Origin: Blastococcus sp. CT_GayMR19
Lineage (GTDB): Bacteria; Actinomycetota; Actinomycetes; Mycobacteriales; Geodermatophilaceae
Assembly (NCBI RefSeq): GCF_004570385.1
Contig: NZ_SPQL01000011.1
Span: 62,001 to 126,000, forward strand
Direction of reading: 5' to 3'
DNA: 64,000 bases
This document shows, piece by piece, positions 1 to 7,668 of the stretch (positions within the stretch are counted from its first letter, which is position 1; each line of letters begins with the position of its first letter). Under the pieces are notes generated by a model. The model was not told the DNA's origin. It searched no databases and saw only the letters and a program-made list of their open reading frames with translations. Made by a program: the position numbers and the translations under genes.

Positions 1-623
1 GCCTGATTGGTGCGGGGATCGGGCTCCGCGGCCTCCAGTTGCTCCGCGTACTCGCGGATCGCCGCCGGCTCGTGGCTGGACAGCAGGTTGGGGTCGTAGG
101 TCGGGGTGCTGCCCATGCCCAGGATCGCGCCGGTGGACGGGTCGAGGGCCACCACCGCGCCCGTCACCCCTTCGAGGCCGGCCATCGCCGCCGCCTGCAC
201 GGCCGGGTCCAGGGTCAGGACGACGTCACCGCCGGCCGGGTCGCGCCCGGTGAACAGGTCGGCCAGCCGGCGCACGAAGAGGCGGGGGTCGTCACCGGAC
301 AGGACGTCGTCCTCGGCGCGCTCGATGCCGGCGGTGTTGTAGATCAGCGAGTAGTACCCCGTGACTGCCGCGTACAGCCCTCCCTCGGGGTACTGCCGCA
401 GGTATTTCAGGCCGTCGTCGGTCGGGGCGGACACGGCGATCTCGTTGCCGGCCACCACGATGGATCCGCGCTCCCGCGCGTACTCGTCGACGAGCACCCG
501 GGTGTTCCTCGTGTTCTCGCGCAGCGATTCCGACCGGACGACCTGGATGTAGTTGACGTTGACGATCAGCAGCGTGAAGAGGACGAGCACGCTGATCGCG
601 ACGCGGCGCAGGGGGGCGTTCAC
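1..623 (-). CDS. pbpA: Penicillin-binding protein PbpA, N-terminal part (partial)
   Basis: This is the N-terminal ~207 codons of a class B penicillin-binding protein (peptidoglycan transpeptidase); the catalytic domain lies beyond the left edge. The GTG start at 623 overlaps the rodA stop as GTGA. The protein opens VNAPLRRVAISVLVLF, a single membrane anchor, then YIQVVRSESLRENTRN and VDEYARERGSIV, the dimerisation-domain signature of actinobacterial PbpA. Later GAVVALDPSTGAIL is typical of class B PBPs. It is last in the visible operon fhaA-fhaB-pstP-rodA-pbpA and is expected to work as the transpeptidase partner of the RodA glycosyltransferase at the division/elongation site. Identity is firm; the active-site motifs cannot be seen here. 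Confidence 0.93.
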   Translation of the reverse strand, partial: MNAPLRRVAISVLVLFTLLIVNVNYIQVVRSESLRENTRNTRVLVDEYARERGSIVVAGNEIAVSAPTDDGLKYLRQYPEGGLYAAVTGYYSLIYNTAGIERAEDDVLSGDDPRLFVRRLADLFTGRDPAGGDVVLTLDPAVQAAAMAGLEGVTGAVVALDPSTGAILGMGSTPTYDPNLLSSHEPAAIREYAEQLEAAEPDPRTNQ

Positions 624-2035
624 GGGGTGACGACCTCGGTGGGGGCGTCGCCGAGACGCGGCGGCGGGGCGGCCTGCGGCGTCGCGGGACGGCGGGCGGC
701 GTCGCTGATGCGCACGAGGAGCGCCACGAGCACGAAGTTGGCCACGAGGGACGAGCCGCCGTACGCCACGAAGGGCGTCGTCAGGCCGGTCAGGGGCAGC
801 AGCCCGGTGACGCCGCCGAGGACGACGAACACCTGCCAGGCGACCGCGAAGGCCAGGCCGGCGGACAGCAGCTTGCCGAAGGCGTCCCGGACGACGAGGG
901 ACGTGCGCAGCCCGCGCTCGACGAGCACGAGGTAGACGATGATGACGGCCACGAGCCCGAACAGCCCGAGCTCCTCACCGATGGCCGAGGCGATGAAGTC
1001 GCTCTTGGCGATCGGCACCTGGTCGGGGCGGCCGCCGCCGAGGCCCGCCCCGAACAGGCCGCCGGTGCCCAGGCCGAACAGCGACTGGACCAGCTGGTAG
1101 CCGGCGTCGTCCTGGTAGGCGAAGGGATCGAGCCAGGTGTCCACGCGCTGCTGGACGTGACCGAAGATCTGGTAGGCGATCAGGGCGCCGCCGGCGAACA
1201 GCCCGACGCCGATGAGCAGCCAGCTCGACCGCTCCGTGGCCACGTAGAGCATGACGACGAAGATGCCGAACAGCAGCAGCGAGCTGCCCAGGTCGCGCTC
1301 GAAGACCAGGACCAGGATCGACAGCACCCAGGCGAGCAGGACGGGGCCCAGGTCACGGCCGCGCGGCAGCTCGAGGCCCATCACGCGGCGGCTGGCCAGG
1401 GCCAGGACGTCCCGCTTGTCGACGAGGTAGGCGGCGAAGAAGACGACGAGGCAGATCTTGGCGAACTCACCGGGCTGGATGGAGAACCCGGCGAGGCGGA
1501 TCCAGATCTTGGCGCCGTTCACCTCGGAGATCGACGCGGGCAGCAGGGCCGGCAGGGCCAGCAGGGCCATGCCGATCAGCGCGAGCGTGTACGCGTAGCG
1601 GGACAGCGTCCGGTGGTCGCGCACGATGACCAGGACGGCGACGAAGAACAGCACGCCGAGGGTCGCCCAGACCAGCTGGACGGGCGCGTCCTCCCGGGTG
1701 ACCGTGCTGTTGACCTGCTCCGCGGCGAGGTCGAGGCGGTGGATCACGGCGAGGCCGAGACCGCTCAGCAGCGCGACGGCGGGCAGCAGCAGCGGATCGG
1801 CGTAGGAGGCCCAGCGGCGCACCACGAGGTGGGCGACCGCCCACAGGGCGCTGAACCACACCCCGAACAGGGCGAGCTCGCTGCGCAGCGCCCCGGTGAT
1901 GGTCAGGTCGACGATGCACTGCGCCACGACCGTGATGAGCACGGCGAACGCGAGCAGGGCGGCCTCCGTGCCCCGCCGGCTGGGCGGGGGCGTGCCGACC
2001 GTCGGTGCGCGCGGATCGGTCGAGGGCCCGGCCAT
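620..2035 (-). CDS. rodA: SEDS-family peptidoglycan glycosyltransferase RodA/FtsW
   Basis: Polytopic membrane protein of 471 aa, with about 12 hydrophobic segments after a ~25-residue Pro/Thr-rich cytoplasmic head. It carries the SEDS signatures: ERDLGSSLL, containing the conserved Asp of the (E/Q)xDLG motif, and near the C-terminus TPFVAYGGSSLVANF. SEDS proteins polymerise lipid II into glycan strands together with a cognate class B PBP, here the overlapping pbpA. The ATG at 2035 was chosen because upstream codons in this frame are low-complexity Arg/Pro residues lying antisense-like over pstP; 2035 also overlaps the stop of a mini-ORF as TGATG. The neighbours pstP and the FHA genes imply control by Ser/Thr phosphorylation. 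Confidence 0.95.
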   Translation of the reverse strand: MAGPSTDPRAPTVGTPPPSRRGTEAALLAFAVLITVVAQCIVDLTITGALRSELALFGVWFSALWAVAHLVVRRWASYADPLLLPAVALLSGLGLAVIHRLDLAAEQVNSTVTREDAPVQLVWATLGVLFFVAVLVIVRDHRTLSRYAYTLALIGMALLALPALLPASISEVNGAKIWIRLAGFSIQPGEFAKICLVVFFAAYLVDKRDVLALASRRVMGLELPRGRDLGPVLLAWVLSILVLVFERDLGSSLLLFGIFVVMLYVATERSSWLLIGVGLFAGGALIAYQIFGHVQQRVDTWLDPFAYQDDAGYQLVQSLFGLGTGGLFGAGLGGGRPDQVPIAKSDFIASAIGEELGLFGLVAVIIVYLVLVERGLRTSLVVRDAFGKLLSAGLAFAVAWQVFVVLGGVTGLLPLTGLTTPFVAYGGSSLVANFVLVALLVRISDAARRPATPQAAPPPRLGDAPTEVVTP

Positions 2036-2118
2036 CAACACACCCCCGGCGGGGAGCCGGTGCCTGCGGCGCTCATCAACGCACCTCCGGTGGGGAACCC
2101 GGGGCCTACGGCGCTCAT
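2035..2118 (-). CDS. 27-codon bridging mini-ORF between pstP and rodA
   Basis: A short frame starts at ATG 2118, sharing one base with the pstP stop (TGATG), and ends in a TGA sharing one base with the rodA ATG (TGATG again). The peptide begins MSAVGPGFPTGGAL and continues MSAAGTGSPPGVC; the two halves are a duplicated 42/41-base unit. It has no recognisable domain. The exact fit at both ends suggests ribosomes finishing pstP could be handed through it to rodA, so the role may be translational coupling rather than a functional peptide. Equally, it may be a non-coding by-product of tandem duplication of a start region. Expression is unproven. Confidence 0.4.
   Translation of the reverse strand: MSAVGPGFPTGGALMSAAGTGSPPGVC
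2036..2118 (-). repeat. Tandem duplication of the TGATG start region
   Basis: Two adjacent imperfect units (2118-2077, 42 bases; 2076-2036, 41 bases) each begin ATGAGCGCCG and end just before another TGATG. Thus three successive TGATG stop/start-like contexts lie between pstP and rodA. The one-base length difference puts the mini-ORF out of frame with rodA and creates its terminating TGA. Inferred history: a direct pstP/rodA TGATG overlap was duplicated in tandem. Confidence 0.7.
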
Positions 2119-3536
2119 CAGTCCGCCTCCCGGCAGTCCACCCCCGGCTCGGACGACGCCGGCGTCCGAGCCGGCGTCGGAGAGGCCGAGGTCGTGGCGT
2201 CCGGAGCCGCCGTGGTGGCCGGGGCGCCGGGCACGGCCGGGTCCGCCGGTGCGGAGGGCAGGGGTGCCGGTGCGGAGGACGGGGTCGCCGAGGCGGAGGC
2301 CTCGGGAGTGCCCGGCGTGCGGCAGACCGGCAGTCGCTGCTCACCGAGCGCGGCGAGGATCCGCTCGGCGTCCTGCTCGTCGTCAGCCGTGATGCCCCCG
2401 CGGACACGGCTGCGCGCCGCAGCGGTCAGGTCGGTGACCGGGAGATCGGTGCTCCTGTCCAGCTCGGACAGGTCGAAGCCGAGGACCGAGACGTCCAGTC
2501 CGCGGAAGACGGCGACCTGCTCGTCGTCCCCGCTGCCGTCGACGCCGACGAACCAGTGCCCCAGGGCCCAGTTGTACGTGAGCACCGACCCCGCCACGAG
2601 CACTGCGAGGACAGCTACCGCCACCAGGAGAAGTCGCAGCGGGCGGCGGCGGGCGGAGGAGCCACCGCCCGTCGACGGGGTCGGTGTCGGCGGGGGTGGC
2701 GCGGGCGGATCAGCGAGTGCGGCGCGGCCCGCGGCGGAGCGCCCGTCGACCTGACGCTGGCCGACGTTGCCGCCCGCCGCGCCGTCGATCACCGGCTCCA
2801 TGAGGGAGCCTCCGCGGCCGCCGTCGTCGACGACGTCGGCGACGATCACGGTGACGTTGTCCGGCCCGCCGCTGCGCAGGGCGAGCTCGATCAGCCGGTC
2901 CGACGTCGCCTGCGGATCGGGGTCCTTCAGGGCCTCGGCCAGCGTGTCCTCGCTCACGACACCCGAGAGACCGTCGGAGCAGAGCAGATAGCGGTCGCCG
3001 GCGCGGGCCTCCCGCATGGACAGGTCGGGCTCGACGTCCTGGCCGTTCAGGGCCCGGAGCAGCAGCGAGCGCTGCGGGTGGCTGTTGGCCTCTTCCGCGG
3101 TGATCCGGCCGTCGTCGATCAACGTCTGGACGAACGTGTCGTCGTGGGTGATCTGGGACAGCTGGCCGTCGCGGACCAGGTAGGCGCGGGAGTCCCCGAC
3201 GTGGCACAGGGCCAGGCGGCCGCCGGCGAAGAGGATCGCGGTCAGGGTGGTCCCCATGCCCTCGAGCTGGGGGGACTCCCGGATCACCTCGCGCAGGTGC
3301 TCGCTGCCCTCGAAGACCGCCTGGCGCAACGCCTGCAGCATGTCGCCGGAGGGCGCGTCGTCGTCCAGGTGCTCCAGGGCGGCGATGACCACCTTGCTGG
3401 CGACGTCCCCCGCCGCGTGGCCGCCCATGCCGTCGGCGACGGCGAGCAGCCGGGGTCCCGCGTAGACGGAGTCCTGGTTGTTGCCGCGGATCAGGCCGCG
3501 GTCCGAGCGTGCCGCGTAGCGGAGGACCAGGGTCAC
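2118..3536 (-). CDS. pstP: PP2C-family Ser/Thr phosphatase PstP
   Basis: Protein of 472 aa with an N-terminal cytoplasmic PP2C domain (about 1-235), a variable linker, one membrane segment (about 300-322, LLLVAVAVLAVLVAGSV) and an extracellular Pro/Ser/Ala-rich tail. The metal-binding motifs are intact: RSDRGLIRGNNQDS, DGMGGHAAG (about 35-43), GDSRAYL, SDGLSG and GPDNVT. It dephosphorylates substrates of the PknA/PknB kinases and FHA proteins. The start is GTG 3536; the Shine-Dalgarno GAGGAGGAGGA lies just upstream and is itself inside the codons of a mini-ORF. Operon position between fhaB and rodA is the standard actinobacterial arrangement. Confidence 0.95.
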   Translation of the reverse strand: MTLVLRYAARSDRGLIRGNNQDSVYAGPRLLAVADGMGGHAAGDVASKVVIAALEHLDDDAPSGDMLQALRQAVFEGSEHLREVIRESPQLEGMGTTLTAILFAGGRLALCHVGDSRAYLVRDGQLSQITHDDTFVQTLIDDGRITAEEANSHPQRSLLLRALNGQDVEPDLSMREARAGDRYLLCSDGLSGVVSEDTLAEALKDPDPQATSDRLIELALRSGGPDNVTVIVADVVDDGGRGGSLMEPVIDGAAGGNVGQRQVDGRSAAGRAALADPPAPPPPTPTPSTGGGSSARRRPLRLLLVAVAVLAVLVAGSVLTYNWALGHWFVGVDGSGDDEQVAVFRGLDVSVLGFDLSELDRSTDLPVTDLTAAARSRVRGGITADDEQDAERILAALGEQRLPVCRTPGTPEASASATPSSAPAPLPSAPADPAVPGAPATTAAPDATTSASPTPARTPASSEPGVDCREAD

Positions 3537-3625
3537 GCGTCCTCCTCCTCGCCGGTGCTCATGAACGGCATTCGCGACGCCGCCGCGCCCGTTCGCTCAC
3601 TCGCACGCTCGCTCACGTCGCTCAC
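3533..3625 (-). CDS. 30-codon bridging mini-ORF between fhaB and pstP
   Basis: GTG 3625 overlaps the fhaB stop (GTGA), and the final TGA overlaps the pstP GTG (GTGA), so this frame exactly fills the gap. The peptide starts VSDVSERASERTG and ends MSTGEEEDA. The Glu-Glu-Glu-Asp codons double as the purine-rich Shine-Dalgarno sequence of pstP. The first half consists of GTGAGCGA-type repeats. No known domain is present. It is either a translational relay or a chance open frame in a repeat-derived spacer; similar fits in the neighbouring gaps favour the first, but there is no direct evidence of translation. Confidence 0.4.
   Translation of the reverse strand: MSDVSERASERTGAAASRMPFMSTGEEEDA
3591..3625. 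repeat. GTGAGCGA-type short direct repeats
   Basis: On the minus strand the spacer reads as imperfect repeats of GTGAGCGA (GTGAGCGAC, GTGAGCGAG, GTGAGCGAA). A related GTGAGCGAGC string occurs at 4157-4148, immediately after fhaA. The repeats begin inside the stop codon of the upstream gene in both places. Confidence 0.55.
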
Positions 3626-4086
3626 GTACGCAGCTCCATTGCGGTCTGGCCGATGCGGATCGGCTGGCCGGGGTTGACCAGCAGTGGGCCCTGGACCCGC
3701 TGCTGGTCGAGGTAGGTGCCGTTGGTCGAGCCGAGATCCTCGACGTACCACTGGCCCCCTCGGTTGGTCAGCCTCGCATGCCGGGAACTGGCGAAGTCAT
3801 CGGTCAGTACGAGAGTGGAGTCGTCGGCACGGCCGATGAGGATCGGCTGGTCGCCGAGCGTGATCCTGGTGCCGCTCAGGGGGCCGGCCGTGACCACCAG
3901 GGTCTTGGGGCCGCGCTGACCCCGCTTCTTGCCCGCGGCGGCGGCCCGGGGCGGCACCGCGGCGACGCGGCCGGCCCGGCCGCCGAAGAGGTCGGCGCGG
4001 ACCACGCGGAAGGCCGCGAAGATGAACAGCCAGAGCAGCAGCAGGAAGCCGAACCGGAAGATCTGCAGGACGATCTCGGCAGTCAT
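3622..4086 (-). CDS. fhaB: FHA-domain membrane protein FhaB (FipA)
   Basis: 154-aa protein: an N-terminal hydrophobic anchor (about 5-28, FRFGFLLLLWLFIFAAF), a basic linker and a C-terminal FHA phosphothreonine-binding domain (about 70-145). The FHA signatures are IGRADDSTLVL, SSRHARL and DLGSTNGTYLD, including the conserved Gly-Arg, Ser-x-x-His and Asn residues. In mycobacteria the homologue is phosphorylated by PknA/PknB and links FtsZ/FtsQ and peptidoglycan synthesis. The ATG at 4086 overlaps the end of a mini-ORF. It sits between fhaA and pstP as in other actinobacteria. Confidence 0.94.
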   Translation of the reverse strand: MTAEIVLQIFRFGFLLLLWLFIFAAFRVVRADLFGGRAGRVAAVPPRAAAAGKKRGQRGPKTLVVTAGPLSGTRITLGDQPILIGRADDSTLVLTDDFASSRHARLTNRGGQWYVEDLGSTNGTYLDQQRVQGPLLVNPGQPIRIGQTAMELRT

Positions 4087-4157
4087 CCGCGCACCGCGCC
4101 CGGTGTGTTCGGAGCCGGCGGTGCGGTGGTGCTGCGTGAGGGCGCCAGCTCGCTCAC
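4083..4157 (-). CDS. 24-codon bridging mini-ORF between fhaA and fhaB
   Basis: GTG 4157 overlaps the fhaA stop (GTGA), and the closing TGA overlaps the fhaB ATG (ATGA). The frame encodes VSELAPSRSTTAPPAP followed by NTPGAVRG, a Pro/Thr/Ala-rich peptide with no known domain. No separate Shine-Dalgarno is evident, so any translation would be by re-initiation. It is the third gap-filling frame in this operon. Whether it is coding is uncertain. Confidence 0.4.
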   Translation of the reverse strand: MSELAPSRSTTAPPAPNTPGAVRG

Positions 4158-4978
4158 GCGCCGTCCTGCCGGTAGACGAGGACGGAGTGGCCGATGCGGA
4201 TGACGTCGCCGTCGGCCAGGGCGAGGCGGCTGACGCGGCGCCCGTTGACGAGCGTGCCGTTCGTCGACCCGAGGTCCTCGACGGTCGCCGTTCCGGCGTC
4301 CAGGACGACGTCGACGTGCTTGCGGCTGACGCCGGTGTCGGGGAGGCGGATGTCGGCCTCGGTCCCCCGCCCGATCACGTTCCGGCCGGTGGTGAGCTGG
4401 TGGCGCGTGCCCGGGCCGTCGACGACCAGCACGTGCGTGACCCCGGGCCGCGAGCCGGCGCGCCCGACGATGGAGGGATTCTGCTTGCCGGTGTCGGAGG
4501 CGACGCGGCCCCGCAGCGGGGGGAGCGGGGGCAGCGCCGGGTGCGCGGCGGACGAGGGCATCGGCGGCGCGGCCACGGCGACGTCGTCCCGGGACGGCGG
4601 GCGGGCCGGGTCCGCGACCTGCGAGCTGACCTCGAAGACGCCCGTGGGCAGGTCGTCGTCACGCTCGAGCCGCACGGTCACCTTGTCGAAGACCTGGTAG
4701 CCCTCGTCGTCGATGTGCTCCGTGACCATGTCCGCGAGCTCGGCGGCCAGCTGGTCCGACCACTGGCCGAGGTGGCCGAAGTCGGCCTCGCCCAGGCGCA
4801 CCACGTAGACGTTGGGGGCGAGGACGCGGCCTTCCCCGACGACGGAGCGCTGCTCGTCGGCCTCGCGCTGGAGAGCCTTCGCGATCTCCGCGGGATGCAC
4901 CTTGCCCTTGAAGATGCGGGCGAACGCGAGTCCGACCATGCCCTCGAGTCGTCGCTCGAAGCGCTGCAGCACACCCAC
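4154..4978 (-). CDS. fhaA: FHA-domain protein FhaA (DUF3662-FHA)
   Basis: 274-aa cytoplasmic protein. The N-terminal DUF3662 domain (about 1-115) opens VGVLQRFERRLEGMVG and contains FKGKVHPAEIAKALQREAD. A flexible Pro/Ala linker follows, then a C-terminal FHA domain (about 185-270) with VIGRGTEADIRL, SRKHVDV and DLGSTNGTLVNGRRV. FhaA binds phosphorylated partners such as the MviN/FhaA flippase complex and modulates peptidoglycan synthesis. The start GTG 4978 is preceded by GAGGGAG at good spacing; longer upstream frames lack family similarity. It is first in the visible operon, so the promoter should lie in 4979-5160. Confidence 0.94.
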   Translation of the reverse strand: MGVLQRFERRLEGMVGLAFARIFKGKVHPAEIAKALQREADEQRSVVGEGRVLAPNVYVVRLGEADFGHLGQWSDQLAAELADMVTEHIDDEGYQVFDKVTVRLERDDDLPTGVFEVSSQVADPARPPSRDDVAVAAPPMPSSAAHPALPPLPPLRGRVASDTGKQNPSIVGRAGSRPGVTHVLVVDGPGTRHQLTTGRNVIGRGTEADIRLPDTGVSRKHVDVVLDAGTATVEDLGSTNGTLVNGRRVSRLALADGDVIRIGHSVLVYRQDGA

Positions 4979-5166
4979 AGTCGCTCCCTCGCATTCGGCC
5001 GGACGTCCCGCTGTGCCACCGGTGATCGTAGCCGGGTGATGGGCCCCCGACCGGCCCGGAGCCTCGCGACGCCCCGCAGGACCTGCAGGAGTAGCGGTGC
5101 GCCGGGTGCAACGACCGCCCCCCGCCCGGGCTACGGCCTCCGGGCTGATAATGTCCACGTTCGCCA

Positions 5167-5249
5167 GGGCAAGTGGCGGAATGGCAGACGCGCACGGTTC
5201 AGGTCCGTGTGTCCGAAAGGACGTGGGGGTTCAAGTCCCCCCTTGCCCA
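5167..5249 (+). tRNA. tRNA-Leu (anticodon CAG)
   Basis: Class II tRNA fold: acceptor stem GGGCAAG pairs with CTTGCCC. The D arm contains GCGGAATGGCAGACGCGC. The anticodon stem CACGG/CCGTG encloses the loop TTCAGGT with anticodon CAG. A long variable arm carries GTCCGAAAGGAC, and the T arm GGGGG/CCCCC has loop TTCAAGT. The discriminator base is A and the full CCA end is not encoded. It reads CUG, one of the commonest Leu codons in this genome. Confidence 0.95.
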
Positions 5250-5272
5250 CCCGAACGACCAGCACCCGATCC

Positions 5273-5296
5273 CCGCCCGGCCTCCGTGCCGGGCGG
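5273..5296 (+). terminator. Hairpin terminator after tRNA-Leu
   Basis: A perfect 9-bp GC stem CCGCCCGGC/GCCGGGCGG with loop CTCCGT lies 24 bases downstream of the tRNA. There is no U-tract, as is common for actinobacterial terminators. Confidence 0.7.
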
Positions 5297-5332
5297 TGTG
5301 CGTTGCGGGCGGTGTCCTCAGTCCCCAGGTCG

Positions 5333-5794
5333 TCAGGTCCCGAGCTGCCGCCGCTTCCCGCCGTCGTCGGTGCCGCCCATGAGCGTCTGCGCCAGCAGCA
5401 CGGCGCCCCAGGGGCCGATGACCCAGACCGGCCAGAAGTAGAGCAGCTCCCAGGAGGCCAGCGAGATCGTCGCCCAGATCGCGATCACGATCAACGAGGT
5501 GCTCATCCAGCTGCGCCACGAGTGGGGATCGGCGCCCTGCCAGGTAGCCGCGCCCGCGGCGGGCGCCGGTGCCGGCTCGGTGTGCGGTGCGGTCTCGACC
5601 GCGCGGCCGGTGCTCACGGGGGGAAGATCCGCGGTCAGTGCCTCGAGCTCGCCGAAGGTGCGGGCCGCGTAGGCGCGGGTCAGCCGCTCGTCGTACTCGT
5701 CGAGGGTCAGCCGGCCGGCGGACATGTGCTCGCCCAGGACGGTGGCGACGGCGGCGCGGTCGGTGTCGGCCGCCCGCAGGTGGGGCTGGGGCAT
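5333..5794 (-). CDS. DUF1707 domain membrane protein
   Basis: 153-aa protein with an N-terminal DUF1707 domain (about 5-60; LRAADTDRAAV, HMSAGRLTLDEYDERL, AYAARTFGEL, LTADLP), a Pro/Ala linker, and one or two hydrophobic segments at the C-terminus (LIVIAIWATISLASWELLYF). DUF1707 is a short actinobacterial domain usually followed by membrane helices; its biochemical role is unknown. The ATG at 5794 directly precedes the domain. It stands alone, convergent with the tRNA transcript. Confidence 0.85.
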   Translation of the reverse strand: MPQPHLRAADTDRAAVATVLGEHMSAGRLTLDEYDERLTRAYAARTFGELEALTADLPPVSTGRAVETAPHTEPAPAPAAGAATWQGADPHSWRSWMSTSLIVIAIWATISLASWELLYFWPVWVIGPWGAVLLAQTLMGGTDDGGKRRQLGT

Positions 5795-5891
5795 CGCGGA
5801 TCTCCAGGTGCGGGGGGCACCAGTGTCATGCCACGGAGCGCTGCGGTCCACCGTCTCGTGGCCGCCGGTTCCACGTGGAACGCGGTGCGCC

Positions 5892-6368
5892 TCAACGCAA
5901 CGCCGTGGTGAGGCCCTGTCCCGGCCGCCACGACGAGATGACCAGCGCCGTCTTCTCGGCGTTGAGCGCGACGAGGACGACCTGCTCGAGGTCGATCCGG
6001 AACAGCTCGAACCCCATGTGCTCGGGCGCGATCCCGGCGTCCCCGGCGAACGCGGCGCGCTCGGCATCGCCCGTGACCGGAACCGCCCGGCCGGAGAGCT
6101 TGGCGTCGCCGCTCCACACGTCGGGCTCGGCGCTCCCGCTGTGCAGGGCGAAGCGGGGATCGCGGCGCAGGTCGTCGAACTTGACCGAGGCGGGCATGCC
6201 GGCCAGCCACGGCTCTCCGCCGACGAAGCTCATCTCGATCCCGCTGATCCGCGGTGAGCCGTCGGCGCGCAGCGTGGCGAGGAACTTGTGCGCGCGGGCG
6301 TCGAAGGCGGCGCGGACCCGCGCGGCGAACTCGGGTTCCTCGGACTCGACGTCGGCGAAGGAGGCCAT
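5892..6368 (-). CDS. Pyridoxamine 5'-phosphate oxidase-fold protein
   Basis: 158-aa protein of the PPOX/flavin split-barrel family. FDARAHKFLATLRADGSPRI, VKFDDLRRDPRFALHS and VLVALNAEKTALVISSWRPG fit the actinobacterial FMN/F420-binding split-barrel group. Members reduce small molecules or bind flavins; the substrate cannot be told. The ATG at 6368 (MASFADVESEEPEF) was preferred, but GTG 6383 with an upstream GGGAG is a real alternative. It is co-directional with the acyl-CoA dehydrogenase gene about 50 bases upstream of its start. Confidence 0.82.
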   Translation of the reverse strand: MASFADVESEEPEFAARVRAAFDARAHKFLATLRADGSPRISGIEMSFVGGEPWLAGMPASVKFDDLRRDPRFALHSGSAEPDVWSGDAKLSGRAVPVTGDAERAAFAGDAGIAPEHMGFELFRIDLEQVVLVALNAEKTALVISSWRPGQGLTTALR

Positions 6369-6421
6369 GGCGGCACTCTGCACCCGGCTCCCGACGAAAA
6401 GCGGGCCTCGGGGCGTCGTCC

Positions 6422-7579
6422 TCAGCCGCCCGCGGACTCCTTCGCCAGGTGCTTGCCGATCACCATCCGCTGGATCTGGTTGGTGCCCTCGAAGATCTGC
6501 ATGACCTTCGCCTCGCGCATGTAGCGCTCGACGGGGAACTCGCGCGTGTAGCCGGCCCCGCCGAGCACCTGGACGGCGTCGGTGGTCACCTTCATCGCGG
6601 CGTCGGTGGCCACCAGTTTGGCGATGCTCGCCTGGCGCGAGTAGGGCTTGCCGGCGTCCTTGCGCCGGGCGGCCACGAGGTAGGTGGCGCGCGCGGACTC
6701 CACCGCGGCGGCCATGTCGGCCAGCAGGAACGCGACGCCCTGGTGCTCGACGATCGGCCGGCCGAAGGCCTCCCGGTCACGTGCGTAGTCGATCGCCACG
6801 TTCAGCGCGGACTGCGCCAGTCCGACTGCGACGGCGCTGACCCCCAGTCGGCCCGAGTCGAGGGCGGCCAGCGCGATGGCCAGCCCGCGTCCCGGTTCAC
6901 CGACGAGCCGGTCCGCGGGGATCGGGACGTCGTCCAGCCGGATGGCCGCGGTGGTGGAACCGGTCAGCCCCATCTTCTCCTCGGGCCGGGCGGGGCTGAA
7001 GCCGTCGAGGTCGGGGGTGAGGTGGAAGCAGGAGATGCCGCGCTCCCCGTCGGCGGGGGTGCGCAGGAACGTCGAGTAGAAGTCGGCGTGGCCGCCGTGG
7101 GTGACCCAGGCCTTCTCGCCGCGGGCCAGCCAGCCGCCGTCGGACGGGGTCGCCGCGGCGCGCATGGCGCCGGGGTCGGAGCCCGCGTGCGCCTCGGACA
7201 GGCAGTAGGCGCCGAGCAGGCCGCCACCGACCATGTCGGGCAGGAGCTCGCTGCGCTGCGCGTCGGTGCCGAACTCGTTGATCGGGAAACAGGCCAGCGT
7301 GTGCACGCTGACCCCGAGGGCGACGCTGGCCCAGCAGGCGGCGAGCTCCTCGACCACCTGGAGGTAGACCTCGTAGGGCTGGCCGCCGCCACCCACGTCC
7401 TCGCCGAACGGCAGGCCCAGCAGGCCGGCCTCGCCGATCAGCCGGAAGACCTCGCGCGGAAAGCGCTCCTCCCGCTCGTACTGCCCCGCCTTGGGCGCGA
7501 GCTCGGCGTCGGCCAGCTCGCGCGTCAGGGCGACGAGGTCCCGGGCCTCCTGGGTGGGCAGTTCACGGTCGACCAGCAC
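6422..7579 (-). CDS. Acyl-CoA dehydrogenase
   Basis: 385-aa FAD flavoprotein of normal family length. An N-terminal helical domain is followed by the FAD/substrate motif AYCLSEAHAGSD, the beta-domain WVTHGGHAD and the C-terminal helical domain with VEHQGVAFLLADMA. The active-site signature MQIFEGTNQIQRMVIGKHL contains the catalytic-base Glu. It oxidises an acyl-CoA to the 2-enoyl-CoA, probably short/branched-chain, and passes electrons to ETF; the exact chain length is not deducible. GTG start at 7579. A divergent GNAT gene begins 89 bases away. Confidence 0.93.
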   Translation of the reverse strand: MLVDRELPTQEARDLVALTRELADAELAPKAGQYEREERFPREVFRLIGEAGLLGLPFGEDVGGGGQPYEVYLQVVEELAACWASVALGVSVHTLACFPINEFGTDAQRSELLPDMVGGGLLGAYCLSEAHAGSDPGAMRAAATPSDGGWLARGEKAWVTHGGHADFYSTFLRTPADGERGISCFHLTPDLDGFSPARPEEKMGLTGSTTAAIRLDDVPIPADRLVGEPGRGLAIALAALDSGRLGVSAVAVGLAQSALNVAIDYARDREAFGRPIVEHQGVAFLLADMAAAVESARATYLVAARRKDAGKPYSRQASIAKLVATDAAMKVTTDAVQVLGGAGYTREFPVERYMREAKVMQIFEGTNQIQRMVIGKHLAKESAGG

Positions 7580-7668
7580 GGTTCTCCTCGGGGGACGGCG
7601 GTGCCGCGACCGTACCCGCGGTACTTTCGGCGCCCCATCCGCTCTGACCCCGCGAAGGCGATCCTCCG

